DNA from: Phoebastria nigripes
Taxonomy: Eukaryota > Chordata > Aves > Procellariiformes > Diomedeidae
Direction: 5' to 3'
DNA length: 64,000 nt
Assembly (NCBI GenBank): GCA_035582835.1
Contig: JAYKAV010003152.1
Location: 344,177-408,176, forward strand
The translations under genes and the position numbers were made by a program. The notes beneath the pieces are model-generated. The model was not told where the DNA came from and did no database searches. It saw nothing but the letters and a program-made list of their open reading frames with translations. Every line of letters starts with the position of its first letter. The first letter of the stretch is position 1. This document shows positions 37,901 through 51,717 of this stretch, one piece after another.

Positions 37901-39329
37901 AAATGGCTGTATAAGAAAATTCAGCAGTCTTATGAATGCACAGCCAAGTTCCACAGGGCGGTATTAGAATATGTTTTGTAGGGTGAGTAACTGGGGAAAA
38001 CCCTGCTTTTGGGGCAAGAGACGGTTGGTTGTTTTGAATCATAATATTGAGAAATTTCTCCCACATAATCAGGAATAGGGGCAGAAAAGCTGGAGCTGTA
38101 TTTCTTACAATGCCTTTAATGAAGGATAAGGCACTTAACCTTATGAAAATGCTCTCTAAAAAAAATTGTCCAGATCTGGTTCCTTTTTAGTCCATTTCAG
38201 GGCCTCTTTGTACATCAGCTCCATTCCAACAACTAAAAGTATCAGTAACATTTTGGATGCAGAATTAAATGGCAGGTCCTCTGTGATGAACCAATGTCTA
38301 AGATTAAGTATACTCATTACACACAAATTTACAGATAAAACATGATTTCCAAATATAAATAATCATGTGGAGCTGCATCTTCTTACCACTGCTTGGAACA
38401 GTTTGGAAAAGGCTGTAGTATTAATGTGCCTTGTCAAAGGATCCGTATTGTATCTATTAAATCATCTTTCTCTCTCAACTGTGCTGTAGTTATAAATAGG
38501 TTCACAATGAATTCTCAATTCCACACATGTAAATCATGCCACATACCATTATCTGACAGCCTTGAGTAAGGTATGCATGGCTGCTGGGATGCTAAAGGAT
38601 TGGATAAGGCAGTCAGCTGTCTCTCTTAGCAATAACTGCTGTGTGTTACAGACTGACAGCCAGGCAATAAATAAAAATTTCAAATTTGCTCTGAAACTTG
38701 GAGTGATACCAAAGATGAATAATGGTTTGCTTGAAGTTAAATGTAGACAAGAGCGTAAAAAGGGAAAACTTCTCAATACAGGGGGGAAAAATCCAGTTAG
38801 TTGTAGGCAAAATGTGTATATGACTGACTAGTATGTTTTCCCCCTTCCTTTGGTGCCTACCTTTAACATTAGTCTTCTCCGGTACTTTCCCAGATACTCC
38901 TTTTAAGAAAGTGCTGTTTTAATGGGAGATTTCAGTATGTTTTATCACTAGAGGAATAATAACTGATGAGATTTATCCTATCATCTGTGATATAAGTTTC
39001 TTGTTGGGGGAAGCAGGTTGGGGCAGGGGGAAACCTCCTTGTGTGACTGGAAACCAATGCAGTTCAGTGCAGGTTGTCTCTAATGGTCAGAGCACACACA
39101 CTTTCTATGTGCTTGTTAACAATGTGGACTGTTTTACATTAGTCTTTTATTTTAAATTGAAATAAATTTACTGCTCAGTAGAAAGGCTGTGGAGAGAAGT
39201 AGAACTTTTTTGGTGCACTCTTTTTCATTCATTATGGGTTAAAAAACAAAACCAAACCTCCATGATACCCTGCTGTGAGATTAATTTTATTCTTCCCTAG
39301 CACTCCAAAAATATACGGGCATAGCAGCT

Positions 39330-39960
39330 GCATTAATGTTCCTTTAATGAGAAGGAAAAGCTGACTGTCTGGAGTTTATCGGAAAATAATTTTCATTTCA
39401 TTTGACTGTTGCTTTTTATGCCCAAATTGTGTTTTAATTAACTATGACACAAAGATTTAGCTGGTAAAATTTATTCAGATGAGCTGCAACAAACAATGAA
39501 AATGGCAGGCCTGAGTGTAACATCTTGCTTTTCTGTTTTTCCCCTCCCCCAACTTTTCCCTAACTATTGTGTTCTTCTATGAAACCAATCTAAGGAAAAA
39601 AAATTCAAGACAGAAGAAGTGAGCTTTTCCATGATGATAAAAATATTGTTGATTTTGCTGGCAAAGTAATTCACCAGTGGCTCGTTTCCATCAGCTTTTA
39701 TTTCACAGCAATTGTAAAATAAACCACTCATAGCACATGCTGTTAATCTCTAGTCCCTGGGGTGTAAGTGCTGTTACACAGTATGGGTCATGTGCTAGCT
39801 AAAGTGTACATTAAAAAGGTAGAAATTAATAGCACTAACACTGATTCCAAGCTAAATGGTATTCAATGGGCAAGGTAATTCCTTTTATGGCTGCCACCAA
39901 TAGATTGTCGTGCATGCTTCTTTTTAATTTCTGATTTCCTCCATTAAAAGAGGAAGAAGG
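39330..39960. other. Possible conserved noncoding element (speculative)
   Basis: About 600 bases with no simple repeats except a short A run near 39596, several homeodomain-like cores (TTTTAATTAACTATG near 39431, AATTAATAG near 39824), an E-box-like CAGCTG just upstream at 39324-39335, and a TGTTAATC motif near 39740. No coding frame. Conserved-element status is a guess from texture. Confidence 0.22.
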
Positions 39961-42900
39961 AAAATGAATCCCTATATCACAGCAAAGTCTAAAGAAAAGC
40001 CATTCAGGACAGAGCTCTGTGTGCTTACTGTGCTGTTCATCTGTCCTCAGCTTCCTTCTTCCCCAGCTCATCTTGTGCAAATGCAAAAGTTTAACACTAG
40101 TGTTAATATGTCAGTGTTACATTTACTATGGGTTAAATTACATCATCTTACTTGTTCTACCAGTTTCAATAGCTTTGGTGTTAAATGTACATGTCTTTAA
40201 AAGTTATAAGTTTAAAAGAAATTCAGTGGCTCTCTAAGAAAATCTTTCCTAAGGAAGAAAATCTGATTTTTCCTTTCTATAAAAATTGACCACCTATAAA
40301 ATCATCATTGAACCATTTTTAAAACATGCAAGTTCTCCAAACTTTTATTCTACTGAATTCTTATTCCATTTTTTACAGCAAAAGTGATCCCCTAATTTTA
40401 AAAGGCAATGAAGCCCTTGGCAAGAGGGACAAACAGGGAAGCAGGAAATAGAGACAAAGAATATGTCCATGAAGCTGCTTTTCTGATTGCACATGCATAA
40501 ATATATTAAAAATCAAATCTGTTTTTGGAGCACATTGAGAATCTCAGCAGCACTTTGCATATCTTTGAGAATATTGTGATCTCAGGAATTTGTGTTTTAT
40601 TATGAGAATATATTCAAACTAACTTTCCCAAAGCACGAAACATCCAATCCAGTTCTTAGTGAAGCCAGTAGCAAAAGAGCCATTGATTTCCATGGGAGAG
40701 GGAAGATTGGTCCCCAGATGAATTTACTACTTAATGCTAGTTTTCTGTATTGCAATACAGAATAAAATGTTCTGAATAAAATATCTCTCTCCTCCTTGCC
40801 TACTTGCACGCCTCACAGTACTGCTGAGTTGGCATGCAAGGAAGGAGGCGATAAAGAGGAATAATCAACTACTAGCTTACATTTACATTGACAAAAGCAG
40901 ACTATTTCCCTCCTGAGGCAAAGGAGACAGCAAGGAAAAATTTGTACTTCTTAACTAGGCTGCTTCAGCTGCTCTGTCTCTTTGAAAGAGAGATTAAGTC
41001 ATCAACCCTTACCTTCTATAAGGAGTGACTGTAAAAGAAAAATAGAGGACTTCAGAGGGAAAAATAAACAAATAACCAACTAAAACCTAGACTTATGATT
41101 AAGTGTCTTTTCTCTTTTTTGCCTGGCCTGTTATTGAATTTCATTGCCATGCCTTTCTACAGATTATGAATTTAATATTGGTGCCTCCCGGATAAATAGA
41201 TACATTAGTACATTAGGTGTAATAACGTGTATTTGGTCTTTGTTTTCTAGCTTTCTCATTCTGCATCAAAAATAAAGTAACTTGAAAGAAAGAATGGTTG
41301 CTGATGTACTAGGTATTCTTTAATTTTAGAAACACAGCACACACTCTCTTTGCTCTGGTGAATAATCATTGTAAAATAGCTGCCTTTGAGCCATTTTAAA
41401 AAAATTTAAATAATGGAAATTTAGCATCTTAAATCTTATCACCATAAGAGTATTCTTCTTGTTGCTGCTTAATTCCTATAGGAAAAAGATTTAGAATATT
41501 ATTATTACATTCATCTACTGCTATTATGCACTTGTATAAAGAATAAAAATATGAGTTGGGGGAAAAGGGGTACTTTATATCCAACACTAGAATGTATTAG
41601 TTACAAGTTTCTGAAGTGCTAGGCATTTTCAGCAAGTTGAAGAAGGACTATAATTTTATCGTCCGTGTGTTTGACATCTCACTGTTGTTTGTTAGTTGGA
41701 CTGCTTTATTCAAATGGGACTCCAGCAACTNCCTAAGTACATAGCACAAATCTGAAGATGTTTTATTTCTCCTAAGAAAACATTTTTACCCCTACCTCTA
41801 TTCTGAGTAGGCCTTTTTCTTTAATACGCAGTCTCCGTTTCTGTGTGACTAGGAGAAATGTCAATGTTTCTTGACCTGAGAGATGCCTTCTAAAATGATT
41901 TGTCCTTTTAAGGCAATTGTGTAACTAAGAATTCATACAGCTGATGCTTTTGCAGGACTATGTCAGACCAAGGTTATAGAAACTTGCTTGTGTTTGGATA
42001 TTACATAAATAAGTCTTTAAAAACCTTGATTATCATAAGTTTGCAAGTCAAACTGTGGTCCTTCACACCATCGGGGTGGTCTCTTCATGTCAGGGATTAA
42101 GTGAAGTACTGCAGTATGTGGGAGGCTTCCTGGATGACCTATGGAAAGGAAATACATACCACCACTAGTCTTTGTCTTGGTTTAAATGCTGAGTTGTATA
42201 AGCAGCTGCAAACCCTTGCTAGTCGGATTGATTTTAATCGGAGTTCCAGGTGTTGGGCTTCTCACAGGACTTAGCCCTTTTAATAAACATTTTTTTAATG
42301 AAGATATGTATGGGGAGGGTGGAGGGAAGCAAGGGTACTAAAATGTCACTTGGAGAGGCTTACTATTGAAATCTAATATTTGAAATCTGTTTCTTCAGCA
42401 CTATAGATGCTTCACCTAAAGACTCCCTTGTTCCAAGGGCTCAGCCTCAAGTTATTCACACCATGAGAATGTGTCAATTGGCACCAATCCACAGGCAAAA
42501 CATTCACCACAGGACAGAGTTCGAAAGGCCATTTCTGCCTCCCTCCTGTGGTATGATGCGTTCGTATGTGTCTCTTTACTTTAAGACAGCAGTGTTTTCA
42601 AGATCCAATATCGGTAGTGGCAGAGATTAAGAAATACTTTCTGTCCTGAACGCATTTTGTATTTCTAAGAACAGCGTACTTGAAATGTCTACATATCTAA
42701 TTTCAGTACTACTTGTTTAAAGAAACTTGGCTGCTAGAGCAGCAGGTATGGTCACAAGAAATGGACCATGGTGATGGAGGATTCAGAAACTGAAGAAAAA
42801 TATCAAAATTATATATTTGGCATCCAGAAATTTATAGTATACTTCTTGTACTGTACATGTTCTGTTATTGATTGGCAAGTGCATTTAACTCAATATAGTG

Positions 42901-43727
42901 TTTCGCACTAGAACTGATTCCTTCATAGATACCTTTTTCCATGAATAACAAAGTGTGAAGGTATTCATGAATCCCATATTTGACAATTAAAATCCTTGGC
43001 ATTTTACTTTCCAATGAAAATATTATTTAACTAAAAGCTTTATTTTGTGCAAGGTCTACTCAAATGTTTGGCAGTGTAGTAACAGCTATCTAGATCTATC
43101 AAATGAAAGAAAGCACATTTCAGTGTAAAGTTTCCCATACTCTTTGGATTTATGTTTTTTAAAACTTGATTCGTCTTTTTGCTACCTTGATTGATTTTTC
43201 TCATTTCTTAAGATATGTATATTTCAAAATTCAGTAGTAACATTTCTGTGTCTTTTTAGTTCCTTGACAAATGTGTGGTTTCTGCATGGAAAATGGGAAA
43301 GTATTCTTAGGATGTTTCTAGCATGACCTAGAAGAAAACTGGAAATCACACAAAAAGAAGATGTTCTGAGATATCAAGAACACAAGGTATGCCTCTGATG
43401 GAGAGTAAAGACTAAGGCAAACCTTTTAAACTTTGTTTTTTCATGCTGTGTTCTTGGATGTTCTTAAATTCTGCCCACCATTAATAGACATTAGTTTTCA
43501 TCCTATTTCTTATTTAAGCTCATAACTGCTTTTCTTATATAAAGGTCATATATAGTTAGCAAGTAATGATCATAGTTATGTTGGTGAAGACTAATTCAGA
43601 ATCTACTTTGGTCTATTACTATGTTTATGTACATGCACTTCACTCGCAGGTACCATCCCTGCTACACTAAGGTAACTATGTATCATTGGTGTACATTATC
43701 TTTTCTAGAAGAAAGAAGTGCTCCCTG

Positions 43728-43753
43728 AAAAAAAAAAAAAAAAAAAAAAAAAA
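43728..43753 (+). repeat. Poly(A) tract, 26 bases
   Basis: A run of 26 A. The sequence before it shows no retrogene or LINE features, so it is taken as a simple repeat. Confidence 0.9.
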
Positions 43754-44408
43754 TTATTTGCTTGCTTGTACACATTCAAAAAAGCCAGTGTAAACTTTTT
43801 TTAGTACTGAAAGCAGTCCATCCCAAAAGGTGTTCAACTGATTGCAAAGTTCAGACTCTAGAAGTATTGATTTGTTTCTGTTAAACCCTATTATAGTCTA
43901 TACTACTAGTAATAATAAAGAAAAAGCTCAGCTATATATAAATAATGCATATTGTACAAACTTCAGAGGCAGCATCACTCTGAGTTGTCATGTCAGCTGA
44001 ACACATCTGACACAAATGTTTTTAAAGTGTTGTTAGAGAATGTGACTTATGTTATTAATCCTTTTTCTTTCTCTGCCAACTCCCTTAACAAAAAGCTGCT
44101 GTTTCCAAGTATCTTTGAAATTGGTAGTATCACATACTAACACAAGTGGAGCCTAAGAACATCGGATGGTAAATCCAAGCATATTAATTACATCATTAAA
44201 GTAACATTTGGTATACCACCGAGATACATTACAATAACAATAACCTTCATGTATAACAAGATGCACAGCCAGCCTGTAATGCGGGAGCGGTGTACAACTG
44301 AGAGATTCTATACTATCCTTGCATGTGTTAATTGAATTGACTCAGAAAGAAGAAAGAGCAGATACTATCTTAAAACTGGCACTGGCCTGTTTTTTATGAG
44401 CGTCCCTA

Positions 44409-44437
44409 TGTATATAAGGGTGTGTGTGTGTATATAT
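44409..44437 (+). repeat. TA/TG dinucleotide repeat
   Basis: Short compound repeat: TATATA, then GTGTGTGTGTG, then TATATAT. Confidence 0.85.
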
Positions 44438-45124
44438 CTGAATATTGTCACACTCTGAAAGCCAGATAAACTATTATGTAGAAGGCAGAGTTGCTTGGTT
44501 ACATCTGCTGAAAACAATCTGTGCTGTGTATGAGAGCTCATGTCAGTATAGTAATTACCACAACTGAGATAAAGCCTGTGCTAAATGTCATCTGCAGCTG
44601 ACAAACACATGAAGCCAAGCACTACTAAATGATTCAGTTATTCTGAGAGTGCTTAGCTCTACGTCTGGGATAAAATCATTTGTCCTGACTGTAAAACAAA
44701 CAAACAAATGCAAAGCAAGAATAGAAAGAAGCTGCTCAGAGTGGAGGGTGGAAAAAAGCCAGGTAATGGAACTAATCAAGTTGAGAGAGAAATTTGAGAA
44801 AGACCTAATAGCAATTCCTAACAATTATACTAAACACTTTTTCTTTTACCACAAATTGCTTAATAGTCACCAGAATGCAAATTTCCACCATTTTAGCTAA
44901 TACCCAGGAGACTGTTGTTTCTCAAATTGATAGCAATGAAAATATGCTAAATGCAGCATTTTTTAACAGATTGCCAAAAGATGAGGCATGCATAGATTAC
45001 AAAGAGTGGAGTGTTAACAAGTTATACATCATTGCTCAAATATTCCTTACTAGAGAAAAGACAAGAATGAAGTAATTTTCCAAAGCCCCTTGCATTAACA
45101 ATAGTCAGTTTTTAAAGATCCTTT

Positions 45125-45138
45125 AAAAAAAAAAAAAA

Positions 45139-45181
<43 letters not shown>
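45125..45181 (+). repeat. Long poly(A) tract, 57 bases with one TT
   Basis: Seventeen A, two T, then 38 A, followed by a purine-rich AGGAAAAAAGAAAAC stretch. Poly(A) this long is unusual in bird DNA, where the main LINE (CR1) does not use poly(A) tails. The kilobase upstream contains open frames of 60-83 codons without recognisable domains. A processed pseudogene cannot be excluded, but none is recognised, and sequencing length is unreliable in such a run. Confidence 0.9.
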
Positions 45182-45194
<13 letters not shown>

Positions 45195-47502
45195 CAAGGG
45201 GAAAAAATCCCCTTTTTCTACACAAATCAGGTGGCTTTTGAATGTGTGATGAAAAGTTCCTCACACTGAGGAACTGTTTAACTGGAAGGGACATTTTTTC
45301 TCACCGGAAAAATTTTGGACAAATCCCACTGAGCTGGGAAAAGGTTTATTGACTTCAAAATGTCACTGATGTCAGGTGACATTTATTAAATATTTTGTGT
45401 TGCACAGTGGAGTGTGGTGTAGCTGCCTCTGAAACACAGTCACAAGCTGAGAAGTTACACTAGCTCATGACACGGTGTGATACAACACAGAGAACTGAGC
45501 CTGGCCTCCAAAACCAGTGTAAAGGGACTAACATGGTACCATGCTAGCAGTAAAATGCCTTTCCTCTCCACTGTTGCTGCTCTGTTCTTGATGTAGACAT
45601 GATCCACAGTGATTAAAGCTAGGAAAGGTGATGTGTGTATCACCTGTAGGATTTCCTGCATTGCATTTCCAGACCCAGCTGCAGAGGTCTTGTCAGCTGA
45701 AAGCCTGGCAGAAGCCTAAGCTCAGCATCCATTGTGTTTTATTTAGCGTCTTTGAAATCCGGGCTTTAATAATTTTCTGTTTCAGCTTTCTTTATTGTAG
45801 AAGGGAGAAGAGACTGCTGCTTTTCTTCCATCTTTTTGCTTAATAGGCGGGAGAGGAGGCGTGCTCCCTCTCTGAAGAGTTTATAGTCTATTTCTTTCAA
45901 ACACCTGGCCATTTGCAGTCCCTGAGTGCTGGCTGTCATGTGAACAATACATAATACCACACTCTTATGCCAAGAAGAAGGAAACCGGTGCTGAATGGTA
46001 TGTTATTAGTACCCGGAGAACTTCAGTAAGGAAGGAATGGAGGGAAAAATACATACAAGAAGGGCAGTGCCAAGAAACATTAGCATCTAAGGCAGAAGCT
46101 GGTCAAAACCTTTTTCTAAATGGCTCTTTTTTGTCTTTCTAAACATTCTGTCTCTTGATGAATGCAGAAACATCATTGCCACTTGTGTCACCCAGTTTTC
46201 CTATCAGTGACATATATATATGATATCAGTGTTACGTATTTGTGGTACATATATGATGATTAACTGAATTAAAAATTGCTCTCAAATTTTACCTGGTATG
46301 CAAATCAAACTGTGGTATGGAGTGTTTCAAGAAAACAAAACACAAAATACACAAGATTACAGGATGGGATTTTACAACAGTTTGCATTAACAAACTTGGC
46401 AAGACTATGCTATTATTTCTAAGAATGTGTTGCTTTTGTCAAGCATATCAGAAATGAACAGTAGCAAAATAATACGTCTGCTATGGTTTGCTTTGCATTG
46501 TAGGAAATCTCTTGCTGCTCAAGTAAACTATATTACTCTTGTTGTTTACATCAAAAAATGACCTTTTTGTTAGAGAAAGGGAGAACTCTCAGGTAATAAT
46601 GTGTTAGCATCAAGAGAAAGAAAATATTTGGTTTTGTTTCAAATATGTAACTGAAATTTTGTCTACATAGGGATCTTATTTGGCAGTGATCTGTGGCAAA
46701 CTATTGCAGAGGAGATGGTATTTACAGAAGGGTTGGTGTCCGAGAGGTCTGTCCACATGGCCAGTTGTATCTAACTGCGCTCTGTACTGCTTTCATGCAG
46801 CAGCATGTGCAGATGTACCAGCAAGTTTGTCTCACTGCTGGCTATGTCCATTATGGGATTTTTGCCCTCAGTCCATCATAGGCTTTCTTGGTGCAGTCAT
46901 CCAAAAGCAAGCAGATGTTCTGGGATCTGGGTGAAGTGTGCAAATTCTTCCTCTGGTGCCTTACGATCTGTTTTCTGTAGGTATGATACCAGAATTTCAG
47001 ATTATGTTGCTAGATAGGATGATAATACTAGCCCTGTTCCAGACATCAGAAACAGAGAGTCTTCTAAAGATGCCATTGTCTTACGCCAGCTTTGCAGGTC
47101 ATCAGGTGCATTACTAGCCAGCTTTTGCTGAAATTTGGAGAGAAGCACGAGCAGCTGCCCTGCCAGTAGCAGCAGGAGTGGGAGAAGAAAGAGGACAACG
47201 TGGATTGACATTTCCTTGGATCAAATTTGTACTGTGTAAAGCTATTTCTGGGCTTCTGCAACACATGCTGACTAATGAGAAAGGATTGAGCTAGGATCCT
47301 TTGCTGACCAGTACTGGCTGCAAAATATTATGATGGCAAGTGATGCTCCTCTGGGGATGTATGCAGAGCTTGGCTTCTCTGGCAGCATTTTGGTAGTAGA
47401 GGGTTTTTTTTACTCAGAGAGTTTACCCAGATGATTAACTGGAGGTGAGCTCTCCTATTAAAAACATGTTTCATGGCCCAGAAGTGATGAGGGGTAGCTG
47501 TG

Positions 47503-47538
47503 GATTTTTCTGTGGAATGAGATTTTTCTGTGGAATGA
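47503..47538 (+). repeat. Exact 18-base tandem duplication
   Basis: GATTTTTCTGTGGAATGA occurs twice head to tail without a mismatch (47503-47520, 47521-47538). The perfect identity suggests a recent duplication, possibly a polymorphic indel. It adds six codons to a local open frame and so does not break it, but that frame is not recognised as a gene. Confidence 0.97.
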
Positions 47539-50500
47539 AAATGGAAACATTTTCAGTCCTTCTGCAGTGGGCCTTCCATTGCACGGGTGGAAAGAAACAT
47601 TTCAGTGCCGCGTTTCAGCGTTGGCAGGTGCATCATTTGTAAGATATGAAGGTCTGAAAAGGCTTGTGATACCTGTGCAACTTGAGAATTTTAAATCTAC
47701 TTAAATATTAACCAGATAAAGAGAGACTACCTTTTATAAACACTGAATGTGAATTTCAGCAGGGCTGAAATTTCTTCTTGTTCTGAGGGTCCTCGCTTAT
47801 CATAGATGACTATACTTGGGCTTAGAAAGATGTTTTTGCCTTATGATAAGGCCAGGGACTGTCTTATTTTACAAATGCATGCTGTTTTGCACAATACCTA
47901 AAATCGTCTGACTGATACAGGAAGTGTACAGACATTTTCTCATTAATGAGACTAGCAGGTAAAACACCATTACCGAAAAATGCATTCTGCTGACATGTGG
48001 TCAGGTTAGTTTTGTGTTTCTATTTCAAGACTAAAAGCTTCTATGCGTGTAACTAAAATGAAGTTAATTTCATAGAAGTTGTACATAGTGTTATGTACAG
48101 TACAACAATATTTTGTGAAATTATATGAAACATAAATAGGATTTAATATTTCATTATAACTCCTATAATTCTCTGCAATATTTCACCCAACATTCAGAAA
48201 ACTCATGAAATACTACACCATTTTATGAAATGTTTATGAAATTGCAGTATATTTATTTTTGAGAACTGTTCTTCCACATCTAAGAAGCATGCTTTTCATA
48301 AAGTCACACTTTTCCTTAATCACATTTTAGATCAGTCACATTTCCTCAAAATTAATTTTTTTTTTTTTTAATAGGAAGTAAAATTATATCAAGATGTGCC
48401 AAAGTGTGATATTTGAATCAACAACAAGAAAAGTGCAGGAAGAGAGCTCAATACAGTGGAGCAGTATTGTAAAGCCTATTGCCAAAAAGTCATGACCACC
48501 TTATTCTTGCCTAACAGTGCAGCGTACAACCTTTTTGGACTATCAGTTTACAGCTGGGTATAACTTCAGTCTCTCAGCCTTGTCTGTTGCCTGACGAGCT
48601 GTAAAGTAGTATTCTATGTTCAGGTGTGTTAGAGAGAAGAACTGTGGCTCCAGCATGTTTTCAAGTAAAACTATCTGCCTGTTCATGATCTTTGCATTTC
48701 CTTGCTTGTTCCTTACTCTTTTTAAGTTGTGGTGAAGCCCTGTCTTTCTCCTTTTCAGCCCAGGAATTCTCTTTTTTGTTAAGACTGCTCAGAGTTTTCT
48801 GAAGGTATCTTCTTTTGTCTTTTATTTTTTTCTTTTTTTTCCCCTCTTCTGTTATATTTGCCAGGCACTGAGAGATAGTTAAAGGTCCAATCCTCAAAAG
48901 CAAGTCAGCCCAGGTGCAGTGAATCTGGGAGGCAAGAAGAGGAACAGGCAATTACTGTTCTTTGTTCAGTTGCCATGGTACCAAATGTTTTCCGTTTCAG
49001 TTTTGAGATCCTCTCCTCAGAGCCTCTTCTCAGAGTTGGTAAATGGTAGCCTGTGCCTTGGAGGCCCTTCCCTTTTATTTTCTGTAGCGCCGGAGTGATT
49101 TGGTTATAAGCAGTATACAGCAGTATGTGATTGCTTTTCAAGTCTGAGTGGCAGGATGGTGCACCTGGCTTTGAGAGGACATGGTGAGTCAGTGGAGAGT
49201 GGAGGAAGAGGGATAAAGAGGACCAAGGAGGACTGCTCATGGAGAATGGGAGCAGGTTAGTGGTAGTACGGGCACTTCTCCTGGTACTTGTCACGTTGGA
49301 GGATGTATCATTGCTTTGTTTGTATGGAAAGCAAATGTGTTCATTTAAGAAAGCAGAGGCCAGCCAGGGGAGCCTTGAAGCACATGAATAACATCATTTC
49401 ACATGAGTGAGTAACCAGAATGGTCCCCTGTGAGATGCTGCAGAACTGAAGGGCAAGAGCTCCCTGTGCTGGAATGAATGACAGGGCAGCCTGGCCTCCA
49501 AATGTTAGACCTGAAATAGAACATTTTGTCAGCTGTAAGTTTCATTTTATATCCCTTGTAAACATGTACAAAGCTCACTGTAAATATTTTGCAAAGATTA
49601 TTTGGAATTTTCAGCAACATTCTGAGTTTATTGTCTCACTGGTGCCATATTATCGCTATGCATTTTCATGTGATATACATGTTTATCCTGTGAAATATTT
49701 CCTCAAAAGAATAGTATTCTCTTCTGCTGTACTTCAGTCCATAAGCTACAACGATAAAATAATAAATGTAATAAAATCTCTTCCAGTATTGTAAAACATA
49801 GCTTAACTCCCCCTCATCCCAAACCACAACTGAACAAATACAAACCTGGTGCTGTAAAACTTTGGCACTTACAGCAATATATTGCTCAAGCATTGAGATA
49901 AGCTGATATGGACACTTTAGAGCTTACACAGTACTCAATAAACATATAAAAATTATAGTTAGGTTTTGTTACTTGAATTTGCTCTGACAAGAAGTAGCAT
50001 GGAATAAACAACATAAATATTTTGAGCATGTGTCATGGAATTTTTTCAAATTTCCCTGGGAGATTTGGACTGGTAAAGAACAGAAAAGATGGAGAGTAGG
50101 TGGTAGCCTGGCTGGGAATGGAGTCCATGCATACTTTCAAAGAAACCATGCACTTTATAGTTTTTCTCTCAATTCCTAGTTGTCATTTTTAATGTGGGAG
50201 TGAAATAAAGAATTAGGGAAAGATACCTCCGTCTGGCAAATTAATGACAGCAAAATAAGCACCCCATATATATATAGATTACTGAACACTAATTATTAAA
50301 ATGATTTAGTCACAGCAAAGGTACTCTAGGCTGTGTTCTTTCTTCAAGGTTTTCAGATGATGTGTGCATTATGAACGTGTGGACCATTCCTAGCTTTTAT
50401 ACTTGGAAGAGAGCTGGTTTACGGAACAGACCTTTTCCCATGAGTCCTTTTGCTCCTGGTTCTCTGAACTGTATGAAATATCAGAGATCTGAAACAAGAT

Positions 50501-50552
50501 TCTTCTGTCATGCTTTGAACTTGCATAGCCAAGAAATGGCACAGCTAAGAAA

Positions 50553-50592
50553 GATTTTATTTATTTTATTTTATTTTTTATTTTATTTTATA
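50553..50592 (+). repeat. (TTTTA)n short tandem repeat
   Basis: T-rich tract of mostly TTTTA and TTTAT units, about 40 bases. Confidence 0.9.
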
Positions 50593-51637
50593 TTCCTTCA
50601 AAACTCATGTCAGTGTTGTCCTGTTTATTCAGTGCATCAAGGTGTGATCTATTTCTACCATTTATTTGGAGTTTGGTTCTTCATGTGGTTTATTCTGGTG
50701 GTTCTTCATGGGGGTTTCTTGCACATTCACTTGGTGGGGTACCAACATTTATCAGGTAACAGTAAGTCAGTTTGTGACTGCAGAGCAGTAACAGGGACAC
50801 AACAACAAGGCTGGCAGGGTACAGAATGATGCAGATTTGCAGCCGATGAGTGCAGTGCGACGCAGAAGTGCTTCTGCATAAACATTTGTCCTCAGAATTT
50901 AACGCACGCTACACTTCACCGATTTTCAGATATACGTATGCCATGCAACTGTCAAACCAATGTATTTAGCTTACTACTAGGTGGTTGTGGTTCACTTCAG
51001 GCTACACAGTAAGCTTTGTGTGTTACCTGAAGGGGACAAATCTTAAGTGAAAAAAGTTTTGTAGGCTCCCATTTATATTGCATACTCTTCAAAACTGAGC
51101 CTTTAACATTTATACCCAATGCTGTGAAGCTGAATACAGGAAACTGGCACAGTGAAAAATTACGTTTTCATATCGTATGTTAGCATGCACCTGTATTAAG
51201 ACATTGTGCACAACAGTTTAAAAATACAGCAAGCTCAGCTGTTGGCTGTTGTCAGACAACGCTTTAGGAACGCTTACAAAATAAATTGTTTGCCAAATTA
51301 CTGAGGCAATTTGGAATTTCATGCCAGTTTTCTGATCTCTCTTCCATGGTGGATGTTTGATGAGAGTTAAAGGATTTTATTTTAGGAGAGCGGGCAGGTA
51401 AAAAAGCTGATGTGAAGTCCAAGGCACAAAGCAGAAAAAGACCATCCAGTTGCAGAGTTGGAAGCTGGCGATGCTTAGCAGATTTATTGTCCACTCCCAG
51501 AGATTTCTTTGTAAAACTCATTCTCACAAGGCTCCTTTATCTGCCACATGCTTTTCTGACATCCCTGTTGCCTATGGGATTAATGACTGGTACTAGCATT
51601 TCATACTTGTTTTGCCAATTGGTGTCCATTAATTCTA

Positions 51638-51717
51638 AGTTAATCTCTTTTCTAAAATAGTTAATTAGAAATTAAATAGTTAATTTCTTTTCTTAAAATA
51701 AAACAAAATAAAATACT
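51638..51717 (+). repeat. Imperfect 40-base tandem duplication
   Basis: Two adjacent units with a period of 40 bases. Unit one starts AGTTAATCTCTTTTCTAAAA at 51638 and unit two AGTTAATTTCTTTTCTTAAAA-like at 51678. Similarity falls off in the second half of each unit, which is A/T-only. Confidence 0.75.

Larger units (their letters stand above)
34469..45124. other. Noncoding stretch, possible conserved elements
   Basis: No gene recognised over more than 10 kb. It holds a G-rich tract at 34854-34900, a 26-base poly(A) at 43728-43753, a short TA/TG repeat at 44409-44437, and N bases at 36883 and 41731. Patches around 34.9-35.08 kb and 39.3-39.96 kb have the look of conserved noncoding sequence. 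A 102-codon minus-strand frame at 36412-36720 has a run of cysteines and lysines but matches no family I know. Confidence 0.5.
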
